From positions 7,631,001-7,695,000 of the forward strand of contig OX387199.1 in assembly GCA_947561715.1 (NCBI GenBank): a stretch of DNA of 64,000 nt, given 5' to 3'. The notes below the pieces were generated by a model that saw only the letters and a list, made by a program, of their open reading frames with translations, was not told the origin of the DNA and searched no databases. Positions within the stretch are counted from its first letter, which is position 1, and each line of letters starts with the position of its first letter. This DNA is from Ascidia mentula. Lineage: Eukaryota > Chordata > Ascidiacea > Phlebobranchia > Ascidiidae. Of this stretch, positions 45,749-59,021 are shown piece after piece. A program made the position numbers and the translations under genes.

Positions 45749-46471
45749 ATTCTTTGACGCATAAAAGTGTTTGCATGTCTTAGAAATGATGCAACTAGAA
45801 AGCAAAGTATACATAACCTTACAGTATTGTGGTATATTTTGCTGTCAACCACCAACCTACATTGAAAGCAGGTGTAAAAATAGAAAATAATTTATTTTTT
45901 TGCTCCAGGAAGAGCATTTTAGGCAACCAATTATCATTTTTTTACTTTTTTCACCTTGCATGTGCTGGTGATGCACTCATCTCTTAAAAAAATGTCCCTT
46001 CCCTTGTATCCACAGGCCAGCTTCAAAATGAGATAAGACGATGCAATTAATTGCCTGTGAAATATTTAGGTTTGTCTGTTAGGATAAGGAGAAAGTAGTC
46101 ACAGTATATCAAAAAGCTATATGACTTACTTCAACAAATTTTCTTAAGTTAAAATTCAAATCCTACCAAAGGTACCATTGCAACATTTCTTTTTGAAGTA
46201 GCGCTCAATTGCAATTATTTTTTAACCTCGTACGCATTAGTTTGAGGTATATTTTTTTGTCAATAAAAACTTTTTATTATTCGCTTTTTGATTTATGTCC
46301 ACATTTCCAAAAATTAATACATATTTACGATTTTTGAAACAAAATTAATAAATTTGTGTGCGTATTATAACGTAACAATGGCGTTTCATTGCCGAGTTTG
46401 GCATTTTTCTTCGGTTTGTTTTATTTTTACTCGAGGTAAGCAAAAACGTGTTTGTTGGTTCATTTCGCAGT
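45749..46471. other. Intergenic, AT-rich
   Basis: No gene was seen. An AG acceptor (TTCGCAG) one base before the tetraspanin ATG at 46472 suggests a 5' untranslated exon in this gap or trans-splicing onto the coding exon. Confidence 0.5.
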
Positions 46472-47985
46472 ATGGGTTTCTGCGACGAGTTTGCAAAAAA
46501 GAGTTTGATTGGTTTGAACAGTATCGTTACCATCGCCGGTATAGCATGCATCACTGGAGGAGTGGTGGTAAAATACAATTTTGCTGACAGTTTGCAGTAC
46601 TTGTCCTTTGGTAAGTAAAATTTCCTTCTATTTTGACACCCTAGTGCAAAATGATCTGTGCGTATTGTTTCCAACTTGTTTATAAATATAGATTGTTAGC
46701 AATTGGATAAATTCAATCTAGAAGTAGCTAAGGACAGTTTTTGCGCAAGGTGAAGTGAAAACTGCAGTTGATTTTCTGGGAACTGCACCATTGCTGTTTA
46801 TCATTTTTGGCGCCGTTGTGGTCTTGATAGCCTTGTGCGGATGTTGTGGTGCATACCTTGAAAAGCCATGGCTGCTAAAGGTTTGTGTCACTGCAAATGT
46901 TCTCGTATACATAATATTTGTCCGCGTGGCAAACTCATATTGATTTTACTTTCAGATGTACGTTGCTTGTCTTTTGCTTATTTTAGCATCCATAGTAACA
47001 ATTTCTGCGTTGACATTTACATACGGTGCATCTATTCAACTTGCACTTTCAGTTTCTGCAATAAGTAAGCCCAACGTTTTATTGTGGTGTTCTAGTTCTA
47101 ATTCCAGTTTGTAAGTGGTACTCACTGTAGATAGAAACTGACCATTTTGGTAAAATACATTTAATTTTGTTCATTCGACGCTAAAAAAATGTAATATTGC
47201 TCCAAGATACAGCCCACATGAAAAAAACAGGTACGGCACGCGAAGACCTGATCGCAAATTGTTTTACCCGTAATCACTCAAAACTTTCAACGCTTAATGT
47301 GTATAGACTTGTTGCACACATACAACCAGACCGGAGAGGTGTTTGACTTGATTCAATCACATGTGTATTGCTGTGGTGTTGATTCCTACATGGATTGGGT
47401 GGACAGTGAAGCTTGGATGGACGAAGCACGCCAAAAGGCAGCGGAAGCGTACGTTTGCAAACAGTGATACGTGATACCGTAATGTTTCTATTCTGGAGTG
47501 CAAAGGCTTTTAACCATAAGTAAACAGCAAAATCTCCTAATTATCAATGTACTGGCCCATTATAGCAAAAGCGTTTTTTTCCTAACGACCATATGCCTGT
47601 GTCACTATTAAAACTGAAATGTATATTAAAAAGGAATAACCAAATTTACTTGATTAAAGTGCAACAAACCACAGAAGTTATTTGATCACAGTGTACATTG
47701 TATTTTGTCTGCTTGTGTTTGTGCAGGCATCAGCCGTTGAGTAGCTATCCCGTCCCAGACAGCTGCTGTGTGACACCTAGCGATGGATGTGGCCTGTTTA
47801 CTGACGCAGTGGAGGGCACCATTTATCTTGACGGGTGCGCTGTCGTAACTTGGATGCTTCTGTCTACAAATGGAGAAGCGATTGCAGTAATTGGACTGAT
47901 TTTGGCTGCTATAGTGGTTTTATGTATCGTATTTGCATGCTGTGTGATTAACTATTCCGAGCGGTTTGGTCGTTTTCGGGTATAA
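46472..47985 (+). CDS. Tetraspanin
   Basis: Five exons (46472-46610, 46750-46880, 46956-47064, 47307-47448, 47727-47985) encode 259 residues. There are four membrane segments at about 14-33, 53-75, 86-110 and 222-245. The large extracellular loop lies between the third and fourth and has the family signature: CCG at 148-150, PDSCC at 184-188 and GC at 194-195, giving a six-cysteine loop when the remaining Cys near 210 is counted. Cys-rich juxtamembrane positions (CGCCG, FACC) are likely palmitoylation sites. Tetraspanins organise membrane microdomains with integrins, proteases and other partners at the plasma membrane or late endosomes. I cannot assign a specific orthologue. AATAAA follows at 48018. 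Confidence 0.95.
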
Positions 47986-48017
47986 CGGTGCCAATATTTT
48001 CACATATACTTCCAACT

Positions 48018-48023
48018 AATAAA
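48018..48023 (+). terminator. Polyadenylation signal AATAAA of the tetraspanin gene
   Basis: AATAAA lies 33 bases after the stop codon. Confidence 0.6.
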
Positions 48024-49537
48024 GGTATTCGGGAAATAAATAGCTCATAAAACAGTACCCCTGCCCTGTAAAACATATGATTGGTTTTAACAATACCACA
48101 TAATATGCGCGTTTTTGCCACATTGGAACTCTGTCACATTTGTGTTACTTGCGTCGACTGTTCGACGAAAAAACGGTTAAATATTAATACCTTTTTTATG
48201 TTGAAGTGACGTAGAAGACCGTTTGTAATGCTCAGGCGCATGGCAACCAATAATGCTTGTGGTCGAATATACATCTACTGTAATTTGCCCAACAGTGCAA
48301 TGAAAGTCGGTCATGAGCATCGGACCGCCTTTCGACCCTTATTTACGGAGGTGGAAAGGAAATTAAAAGTTTCAATTTAGCGCCACAGAAATATTGTTTT
48401 GAACTCCCGGCCTGTTAGCGACCTTTTGACCTCCTACTCTGCAAGATTCTTTTCCTGTTTATTTCTATTCTGTACCTCTTCCGTTCTTTGTTAATTCGTT
48501 CCGCAGTTTCATTGTAACTAAATATATAACTGCAAAGATTTTGAGATTTTGAGAAAAAGTAACGGGAGGTTTGCGACCGACATATTGATTTGAAATTCTG
48601 AGGAAAGCGAACGTCGACCTTTTCGTCTTTGTATTAACGCGGCGAGTGCGTAGTTGCTGATGGAGGAATGATTGCGCCGGCGCCTGGCATTAAATATGCA
48701 TGCCCCTTGACAAATAAGCACGCAAAAGTTGTGTTGAGTCGCCGTATCACGTTGACAAGCTATAGGTTTAATCGCGGGCTATATCGCCACGCTTGACTTA
48801 AAGTTCATAATGTTATATGCGCTTTAAAGGGATGCGGTTTCATTCCTGGATCTTATAGTTTTATTATCTGGGTTGACAGGAAGCCACTATTAGTGACTTG
48901 ATCGGTTACTTTCATTCTTAAATTGACCGTTCCCCACACATTATCGATCGATTCCCACAAAGAAGAAGTTCACGACTGGTGTCTTTTTTGTTTATCCCCG
49001 CTTGCTCGCAAAAGCGACTGCATATTGATGAGCAAACATAAGGCAAAGGAGGAGAGGACGCATCGTTGGGTACGCTCCCTTTTGGTTATTTATCGCTTCA
49101 GTGATCGGTGCTTGAGTTGTTTCGATTTTTTGTAATTGAACCGGGTGCCACACACATTGTAGACATGTTTGCTTTGTTGTTGTTGTTACACAATGGATTG
49201 TGAAACCTGTTCAAAAATCGGTTTTGGCATTTACAGCCTGTCTTAATTGAAAAATGGCAGTCGGGAGCTTTGCGTTTGTCTGCCTATAAAGGAGCAATAT
49301 TATGAAAGCATTGAAAATTTATGAGGCGTGAGTCAAGTGGAAGTTTGAATTAGGCCAAGGTCATTAATTTAGAATGTATGCAGCGGATTTTTTGTTTTCA
49401 TCGCCATTAATTCAATGAGATGGTTGTTTGTATTAATAATTAGATCGTAACTGAATGATTCACCAAGCTTAGAAAACCTAACTATATACCATATACAAAA
49501 GACAACAACATTGCTTCAAAACATTACATGGATTACC
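48024..49537. other. Intergenic, no gene seen
   Basis: Short open frames on both strands have no splice logic or similarity. The right end is the likely promoter region of the EF-hand gene. Confidence 0.5.
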
Positions 49538-52500
49538 ATGACTCAGTGCCAAGATTGGAAAAACGGCAAAGCTCGTAAAAGTGAAAAGGATATATTTTTA
49601 AGCGTCAAGAAACGTCAGACATGCGTGGAAAATGCCTTCCAAAACTCTTTGCGGAATGAGACCGAACCTGACGTAACCGGGTTTTCCGCATTGGAAAGGC
49701 GATGCGAAGAAGGTGCGAACATCGTTTTTCTCGGAGCTGGAACTGCACCGGTCCCAAAATGTTCGAAAGAAGAAGGTTTCATTCGCCCGGCTGCAAATTA
49801 TAGGCGGCCGCAGTCTTCACAAAGGCATGCCCGGTGCTTCGAAAGCGACCTGAAAGTGATCTTTCTTCCGCAAAATATGAGTGATCATCTCACTAATGTT
49901 CAAGAGAGAAACCTGTCCTCATTGTCTGCCAGGCCTTCCCTGTCAAAGGAAGCAATGAAAAAGAGGTCGGCTTGGACCGCAGCCACCAGTAACCGACAGC
50001 TACGTCTTAGTAACACATCGGAAGAAAGTGCAAGAACTTTGTCGTCAACAGAGTCAGGCTGCGTCCTTCGTCCCGCTCCTGGTACTTCTTTCGAGAGAGA
50101 CGCAACGAGTGGACGTAGCCTTTCGCAAGACAAAGATTCCAACAATCTGTTGAAGGTGCCTTTGCCGTCCGGGAGTAAATCCCCATATTCCACATCTCCC
50201 TCAACCGACGAAGGAATTGTAACAGACGAGCATCACCCCGACGAAAAATTGTCGCCCTCAAAAACCGTCTTTGTGAGTCAGGAGATGGACTCCTCACGAA
50301 CCTCCACTGTGCGCATTGTAAAAGCTCGCGAACTCCGTCCTGGGCGCAGACGTCTGCCCTCCACCAAAGATTTAAACGGCAATCAGGTAAAATGATTTAC
50401 TTGCTCCAATACTTCCGACGTATAGAACGAGATTACATACAAAACTTCAGGTATATCATAGCCTCTAGGAAATCTGTCATGATGTTCGCCAAAATGTAAA
50501 CAATGTACATAGATTGTTGGTGAATCTGGAATTCTATCATTGTCTTTTATACGGAAAGTTGAACATACAATTTAACAAAACAAGGGCCTGTAAGCTTCAA
50601 TCTATAATACCCAGACATGCGCCGAGGTTTCATTTGGGTAAAACAGATTTTGGGTTTTCTATTACTTAAAAATAATACGCTCAATTTAACAAGTTTTTGT
50701 AAAACGTACTCCTGCAATACATGTAGCGTCATGAAACGCTCAAGAAACTTTAACAGAAAGCAAGTTACCGCTGATAGTGTTTATTTTTGTGCTGTTTGTT
50801 GACATGTATGACGTCACACAAGACATTTTGTAAGTTTAGAATGAATTTGTTTCTCCGGTTCTAATTTGTGACAAACATTATTTTTACGATCTCGATGCAT
50901 GTAGCGCGAAGCTAGGAGGAGGGAAGCCGTTGGCGATGACTTCGATAGGAATAACAATTCGGGCAACAACAGTTTTGTGCCACTTCTGAAGAACTCAAGT
51001 CAGAGAGAAAACGATTTGCGGAAGGCTTTTTGTGGTCAACCGCACGACCAGCAGGTAAATGGTATCCTCAGCGGGCCGTATCATTGGCCTTTTCACGTAA
51101 ACTCGACTGGAAACTAAGGGCTAATTAAAAAGCCTGCGGTATTCTTCCAGGCATTGCCTGTGACGTTAAATTGACCAAAATAGTGCCGCACATTCAATTA
51201 CAACTCTCAAGCATTTTAAAACCAGGTTGTTGCGATTGCAGCTGCGCATTTGCGTTAGTAAAGGGGCGGTTTGTGGTTTTCAGGATTCCGTGACTGACAA
51301 GAGGTTAGCGTACGTTAAACGTGGTCCGAGTGTCAGTGATACAACTGGGCAGACTTCAAGAGCTGGAAGACACTTGCAAATGGGTGCCGCTCATGCTGGT
51401 TCAAGAATTCGACAACAACAACAACAAGTATGTGTATAGCTAAAAGTTTGGAAGTTGTGCGTCCTTTAGTTGTCTAGTAAACTGCCCCAAGATATATTCT
51501 GTCATATTGTACGCGAAAGCCAGTTTCTGTGGTCTCGACATTGTTTATTATATTTGGCGCTGGCTGTACCTTCAGGCAGGACTTGCCCTAAACGAAAAGT
51601 GGAGAGCCAACTTTGTAATGTGATACAAACTTGTTTACTTACAATTTGCGTGTGCATTTATGATAGAGTCTAGTGCCATAAAATTCATTGTGACACAAAT
51701 ATAGCATTTGGATTAGGATTATATGGAAGTTTTACTTGCAGTATAATTTTTGCCATAATAAATGTTATGCATCGTCTTGCATGGCAAAGGTTTTAACCCT
51801 AAAATAACCTCTCACAATGACAACAACGCCATTCAACAACATGCTTGGATAAACCTAAACTTTTCCCTGTAGTGGTATATGAAAGATGTGCTTCAACCTA
51901 TTTCAAACATTTTTTCCAGCATCCAGTCCGCCAAGCCAGCGTCGGGTCTGCTCCAAAAAGAAAGGAAGTGCCCAACTCTTGGCGACGAACTCCTTCAACC
52001 TCATACGCCAGGTCAGGCAGCAGCGATGAAGACGACAACCCTGTGATCTTGTATTCTCGGCCCCCGGGCCATGCACGCCCTGTTGACAGTTGCACGTTCT
52101 CATTATTCGACCACAACGATCAGCCACAGCACAAAAGTGCTGTCAGTGAGAATGCAAAACGCCATGTCAAGGTAGAAACACCGTCTGAAGTCACCCACGA
52201 ACAAACTCCGACACGACGTCCTCAGATTAAAGCAGGTGAATCCAGCGAGCAAGCAAAACCGACCACAGCAAGTCCGTTGAAGACCACGGCAGTTGGAGTA
52301 GAACGGCAAGTCAGTCTTACGCGCCAGATAAGCGAGCCTTCCCGCAGCGACAGCACACCTGGGATGCTTTCAAGCGGATCGGTGTCAAGAAAAGATGCCA
52401 TATCACGTAGCGGATCGGTGAAGTCAGCGCTCGCAGATGGTAATATATACATATTGTCTATGTTGTGGGTATTAAAATACAAAAAGGAAAATACTGTGTG

Positions 52501-55500
52501 GATTTAACGAGGTCATCGGTTTCAAACCATGTCGTTACGCGTAATTCCTTTTCAGATGTGGTAAATCGAACTTCCTTTCATGACTCACAGATAACGCCTA
52601 TTTATATATTATTCGTGTTCGGCGCGGGTCCTTTGGGAGTGCGTGGGTTTGTGAGATTGTGCACTCCCGCAGATTAAAAGTCATAATCTTGATCTAATTT
52701 TGGCGTTATTTATGACATGCTATCGATGCAAGCTTTTGTTTAAAAGTAGTTACAAAACTCTTTGTTGCATCGTTCAAGGATAGTTTTTAAAATTAAGTGG
52801 TTGATTCTGAACGGTGTATTTAGGCAAATAATTTATTAATAGGGACACCTTTTATGTCATAATTATATAGGTACGTTATGCCATTATGTCTAGAAATAAC
52901 ATAAACTGATAATTGTGTTTAGCCCAAGTTTATGTTTGTTAAGCATGAAAAGTTCAAGTGGATGTACACGATTTAAATGAAAACACATAAAGCTAAACCG
53001 ATGAAACGCTTGATTTCGAAGGAAATTACATAACAAGAACATAATTTCAAAAAAATAGCGTTCCAATTACGAATACCCTGTTCTGTATTAGTTAAATTTT
53101 AGCGTTTTTCAGAAACTAACAGCATTGAACAGCACAATTTTTTGAAAAAGCGCATTTTTTATACGCTATTCTCAATATATCATTTTTCTGAACTCCGCTG
53201 TATAGTTACAGATATTATCACGACAATAAACCAAACACCGCTGTTTTTTATTTCAGCTGTATCCCACGTGGTCGGTGCCACCTCCTCGCGTAATCTTCTC
53301 CCCAGGAACAACATGACGCCCAAAGAGAAGCAACAGACTCTAAGCGAAAGGTTAATGACTGTCGGGCCCAGTGACCCACGCAGAGTGCAGGTAATCGAGT
53401 GGTTTCCTGCTGATTGCTTTTATGATCAATATCGTGGTTGACGGTTAAGGAGCATTTTTGTCACCTTCTACCCATTGACGATAAATAAGTTTGTCGGAGT
53501 GAAAAGATCTCGTAGCTTTAACGTTTGTTTTTCTTGTTGCATGTTGCAAAATATCAACTTAAAATGCCCCCAGCGCTCTTTCTACAGAAAGTATGTGAAT
53601 AATTTGAATATGCTTGAGAATTGATTCTGGGAATCATTTCCCATTCTGTTGCAATTTGGCCCTGAAGATTTCCACCTTATTATATATATAACAACTGTCT
53701 AGGAAACTTTCGTTTCAGGTTAAAATCTTTCAGTCTTCTTTAATTAGACATATATATTTCGCTTCGTTAAAAGCATCATCAGTGTCTATAAAAGCAAATT
53801 AAGAATTAGGTTAAAATAAAATAAAGTAAAGGCTCTCCATTACCTCACAACACGCCCTTTACACAACTAAAAACCTGCCACATGCAACGGGTGGAAGCGT
53901 TGAGAAACCACGGAAAAGATAATATAATTTGAATATAGTTGAAACAATTCTGTTAATACATTACGTTGTTTATTATATTTTTACACACCTTATGTACAGT
54001 TTTTTGATGCCGGGGTAGCTTTGTTCAAGCATAGATCCAGCAGTATAGTTTCTATTAATCTTTTCATATGTAGTGTGAATAAAAACTCCGAAATTGTTAT
54101 TTTGTTTAAATTAATTTTTTACTACGTGCCCAAACACAATTATAACCAAGCGCATCTTGCGAGAAAAAACAGTGGAAGATTTTGTGCCGAAACCCGGTTT
54201 TGGTATAAAACTTCTTAAGGGATTCAGTATCAACATGTTCGACCGACAGCATACCGTGGTTTTAGCCTGGTTCGAAAACCGCACCGTCAAAACCGCAGAC
54301 TTCGATTAATACAGTCGGTAATTATTTGAGGGGAAACCCCCTCGCACTGTGGCGCGCGCGAGTTTCAAGACAAAGAGGACCGCGGAGGCCCCGCGGGAAA
54401 GCGGGTTCCATCGTTTCCCTAAATAATGAATGATAAGAAATATGGATCGCCGCTCTTCGTCCTTCCAAGTTTTGTTCGACACTAAGCGCCTTTTGGTGAG
54501 GATAAACGACCAAACGGAGAAATTCCAATTGTTGGGTTTTGTAGCAGCGTGAAACCATTTAAAATTACCTACTTCTATTTGGCGAGTGCTATAGATGTAG
54601 TATTTTTTCTATAGACGTAAATCAATGTATATTTTTAGAGCATCGTCGAGGACATTCTTTGCGAGATGGGAGAGGAACGCTTGGTGCAGTACAAGAACGC
54701 CTTCGCCAAGTTCGACAAAGTACGTTTCCGTCTAAAATGAACAGTGAGAGTTCATATAATCAAAATCTCCTGATAGCTTTATGGCCAACAGACTTGGTAG
54801 CACATAATTTTAACAGCTTTTTGTGAAACAAACCACTTAGGATTTATTACAGAAGTTGTAAAACGAGGAACACATTAGGTCCTTATTCGGACTGAAATGG
54901 AAACCCATTTTGCCCCATTAGCAATAACAACCAACCAACTCACTTTCCTTTGTCACAATTTTTCGATATAAAAGCGATGCTGGTCGTTACGAAGTGCGGG
55001 AATGTCTAATTATAGCGTGATCAACATAGAAAGCGGAGAAACAGTATATTTAATTGACTTAAATCAAGTTGTAGGATCGCGGGTGGTTGGAATTAAAAAG
55101 TGTTTAGTTTGCGAAAATCTGTAGAACGTCAATGCCTTTGTAGAAATAAATAATTAAATCGCCGCCGAAAATGACGTAAATAATTTGAATCATTGAAAAA
55201 AATCTGCATTTCTGAGGTTATTGTCAGCATATACAAACCGCATTGTTTCGGACATTTTATTGATCGAGCCCCTTATACACGAGTTCGTCCGATAACACGG
55301 AATCGCGGTCATTTTACCTCCGTCGACGCCACTTTGATTTTGCTGTCCGTCATTCAGTGCTTTTTTATGCAGCGCAAGTCACTTTCAGTTCCCAAATCAA
55401 TGCATTTGGACACCTACAGGCGTTGAGTCACGTGAAAAATACCGGTTAAATGGTATAAGCAGGGTCGCGATACCGTGGTTATTTCTAAGAAAATGCAAAT

Positions 55501-58500
55501 GTGTTTATTTCTGAGAGACGTCCAAAATATTCGATGGGCATGTTTTCTTTTAAACGTGCCTATATCATTAATTGTGGAATGCTGGTTCATGGCGCAGTGC
55601 GCGTTAGACATTTTAAGATGTATTTTGGAGCCCGCGTGCCCCAAGTCATTAATAATAGCTCTAAGGATCGGGCAATATGACTGAAACAAATCACAATTTT
55701 AATCATTTGCGTCATCAAATAGCTGCCCGTCTTTTTATCTGATGGGCTAATGGTGACCCTCAATATGACTGGTTCGGAGACTTTGCCCAAACTGTTGTTT
55801 ACATTGCGTTTACACTGCATCTCCTAAAGTTTTTTAAAAAAAAACGCAACGCATATGAAGGCATTCAAAAACACAACACAAGCATGTCAAAAAACAAAAA
55901 AGTCTAGTTTTTTATTCGGCAATCCGTGTTTGCAGGATTCTAGCGGCATTATCAGCTCCAAACAATTGCGGCGTCTCCTGCGTACTTTGGGCCACAATCC
56001 GAGCGACATTGAACTGCGTGAACTCGTTAACCAGGTCGATATGGACGAAAACGGAAAAATCGATTTCAACGAGTTTATCATCATGATTGGATAGTAAGTT
56101 GTGACACGGCCGATGACGAGAGGTTTTCATTCTGTGTTAAGCAAACGGGGCGAACAACGTATGTAGTGGTAAACGTCACACTAAATGTACCGCAAATATG
56201 CCGGTACAAAGTGTTACTCTGGAGACCTATCACGAAATATTGTTTTCAGACAAAAATCTTTCGCGGTTATTATCGAAGGAAATGTTTGTTTTTATATTTT
56301 CCTATAGGTTTTTCATTTAGTTTTATTTTGAATATACCAATAATCATGACAGAAGTTATGAAATAGTGTCTACAAATTTAATACAAACTACAACAGGCAT
56401 AATAAAGTTTTGGCTCGAAAAATGGGTAGATCACTTTTATTGCATGTTATAGTTCAGAAAGCCATTGCATCCTGTCATCCGAAATTCGTTTATTATTCCA
56501 ATAAACTACAATTTTAGCATCGAATATTCGCAATAATCATATCAAAAAACAAATATTATTTGCTTGACAGAGGTGACAACGTGTCACAATAAATAAAACA
56601 TAAATTTGCAATTGTTGTTTTGCTTAAACTTTAACTAAATTTACCTGTCGACTGTTCGATGTCATTAACTACTTTTTCATCACGTAAAAAGTCATTTTTG
56701 ACGATTTTTTTTTGTTAATTTATTTTGGTATTAATTTAATCATAAAACAATATATATTTTTTTCTTTTATGCAATTATTCAAAGTATACGGTTGTAACTT
56801 CGAAATTTGGCGTAGAAAAAAGATTCGCAACGAATACGAACACTAGGCTAAATTTGTTTCGTTGGCTTTAAGAGCCCGTAAAATTAATTTTTTACAGCGC
56901 GTCGGCGGTTTCTGGTTACGAGATCTGTTTCGTATTCTTGGTTGACTATCCACGCAACCTACAGGAAATTGAAACCGATAAATAGACCAATGACGTCACA
57001 TCGTGTGGCATCACTTTTTCTGGCCGCTCTATTGGCTTCAGAAAGTCTGTCGAACATACATATTACCACTAAATTTGTTAAGCAAGAACAAGGCGCCGTT
57101 GCGTGATATGAAGACTTATAAATGTGTGAATTAGTGACTAAACAGATATTGACCAGGGTCCATATGGCTTTAAATCGAAGCAAAATTGCTGCTGGGTAGA
57201 CGGAAGCAAGTGACTCATATTTGGACCGACCCCAACCGCACGCTGTCACTTTGTGCATCGACAGTTATTATTGTATCAAATATTTATCAAGTTTGCGTCT
57301 TGAGCAGAGTGCCGGCCGTCAATAATTTAAAAGGTCTTTATTTGTTTGGCCCAAAAACTGATCAGCGGCAAAACGGTTTCAGCCGTGCTCCAGGTACTTG
57401 TCACGCCATTTTTACTCCGCGTGTTTGATAGAAATAGCTACTATCTGTGGTGTAATCTGCAAAACAAACGGCTTTTTAATCAAACGCGCCTTTGCAGCCA
57501 ATTGCAGTCGTTTCGGTTTTAAGACATAGACTTGATGGGGAGCTTGGGATGCGTCTGCTGCATAAGCAAAACTTGTTAAGCATGCATGAGGCTGTTATGC
57601 ACATTTGTAATTTTAAAGCTTGTGTTTGGTTTTGCTTATCAAAGCGCAGTTGCTTCATAACCCGAGTGGGGATTTCGACCCAAATGTGTTCTTATTAATT
57701 TGGTTTACACGATGTAGGTTATTATTTCTCAAGTGAAAGTAAAAGAATAATTAACCGACGTTAACAGAAAGTTTTTTGCCAACTCGTTAATAATTTATTA
57801 GGTCGGCATTTAATCTATATGTTGAAAAAATTTCGCCCCTTTATGGGAGAGAAAGGCGTGACCTATTCTGTGGCATTTTAATATAATTTTTTGTACAGCA
57901 TCTGCAGATGGAAAAGTACAGCAAAGCATAATACAGTCGCCTTAAACACACAGGAACTCCACATTGCAATGTTTTTACAGCTTTGACAAAGCGAACAACG
58001 AGGATGAAGATTTGTGTGATATTTTTCGCGTGTTCGACCACGAAGAAAAAGGAAGTATAGACGTGAACGAACTGCGCAACATCTGGAATGATTTTCTCTC
58101 CGGGATGGCACCCATTGAGGAGGTAATTGTATTTCTTTTGGTAATTGTGTTGTGTAGGTTGCGTTTTTGTGAGAGTCTCTGTCTTTATATATATGACCAG
58201 TGTTTGTAAAAAAAGTTCCAAATTCACACTAACGTAGGGTCAAATACCGTATTCACATTTTCTCAATAGATATAGCACTCTTTTAGCGAAAGGAATTGAA
58301 ATGAATGTGAAATTGCAAAGCAGCCCGCATTTGCAAAAAATTTTCAGAAACTGAATATTGAAGTGAACAGTTAAGAGTTTTAAGTATTTCCACGCAAAAA
58401 TGTACTAGGCCAAACTAGACTACTTTCCACCGACGAAATATCTGTTAAACCGATATCGACATACCATATACGTGTGATAAATAAACTTTTATTTATCCGT

Positions 58501-59021
58501 GAGCTGCTTTAGCCTGCACAAACGATTAAACTTCTTCATAGAATCAAACGAACTCAGTGGCAATTTATGATCGGTCAAATCGTTATAATTCTGCACCTTG
58601 TTCTTCGGTTGATTGTTTTCCGGTGGTCAAAATCCGTTTTCAGTTTTCTAAACATAATGCGCCAAACAAGATTACCAATTTTCTGAATGGTAATTCCTGT
58701 AGAGTTGCCAAAATATTGCCGTGATGAATGAAAACATTTTTCCATTTCCAAAGTCAAAACTGCTTCTTGGCTATTGATTCAAAGCCAATTAAAACAGCAT
58801 CAAATTCAATTCCATTCGAATGGTATCGATTTGATGGGGAAGGTTGTTTTTAATTGCGCCACATATATTCCGTGCGGCATTTTCAATCTCGCCGTCAGGT
58901 GATTTCTTTTTCTATTTTCTCATTTCCCGTGTAGTTCGAAGAAATGATCAACTTTATCGACAATGACGGCAACGGCGAGATCAACCGAGTGGAACTGCTT
59001 GAAATGCTCAGCATGAGGTAA
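49538..59021 (+). CDS. Calmodulin-like EF-hand protein with long Ser/Arg-rich N-terminus
   Basis: Nine exons (49538-50386, 50905-51054, 51284-51427, 51920-52439, 53257-53390, 54639-54719, 55936-56093, 57981-58122, 58935-59021) join in phase to 754 residues. The frame is open upstream only with a TTG, so ATG 49538 is chosen. Residues 1 to ~595 are disordered, rich in Ser, Arg, Lys and Thr with many RxxS-type sites and a Gln5 run. Residues ~600-754 form four calmodulin-type EF-hands: loop 1 DKDSSGIISSKQ (Gln at position 12, probably weak), loop 2 DMDENGKIDFNE, loop 3 DHEEKGSIDVNE, loop 4 DNDGNGEINRVE. Three loops have canonical ligands, so Ca2+ sensing is likely. Introns split loop 1. The partner or target is unknown; a cytoskeletal or signalling scaffold is a guess. 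An extra upstream exon cannot be excluded. Confidence 0.88.
53740..53795 (-). ncRNA. Minimal type I hammerhead ribozyme motif
   Basis: On the minus strand the order is stem I 5' arm UAGACA, CUGAUGA (53782-53776), stem II GCUU-UUAACG-AAGC with one extra U before it, GAAA (53760-53757), a tiny palindromic stem III (AUAUAU) ending in UA at 53752-53751, then stem I 3' arm UGUCUA (53750-53745), which pairs perfectly over six bases with the 5' arm. The predicted cut is between 53751 and 53750. This is the layout known from Penelope-like elements and retrozymes. It sits in an intron of the EF-hand gene, antisense to it. Whether it cleaves is untested; no element protein remains beside it. Confidence 0.65.
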
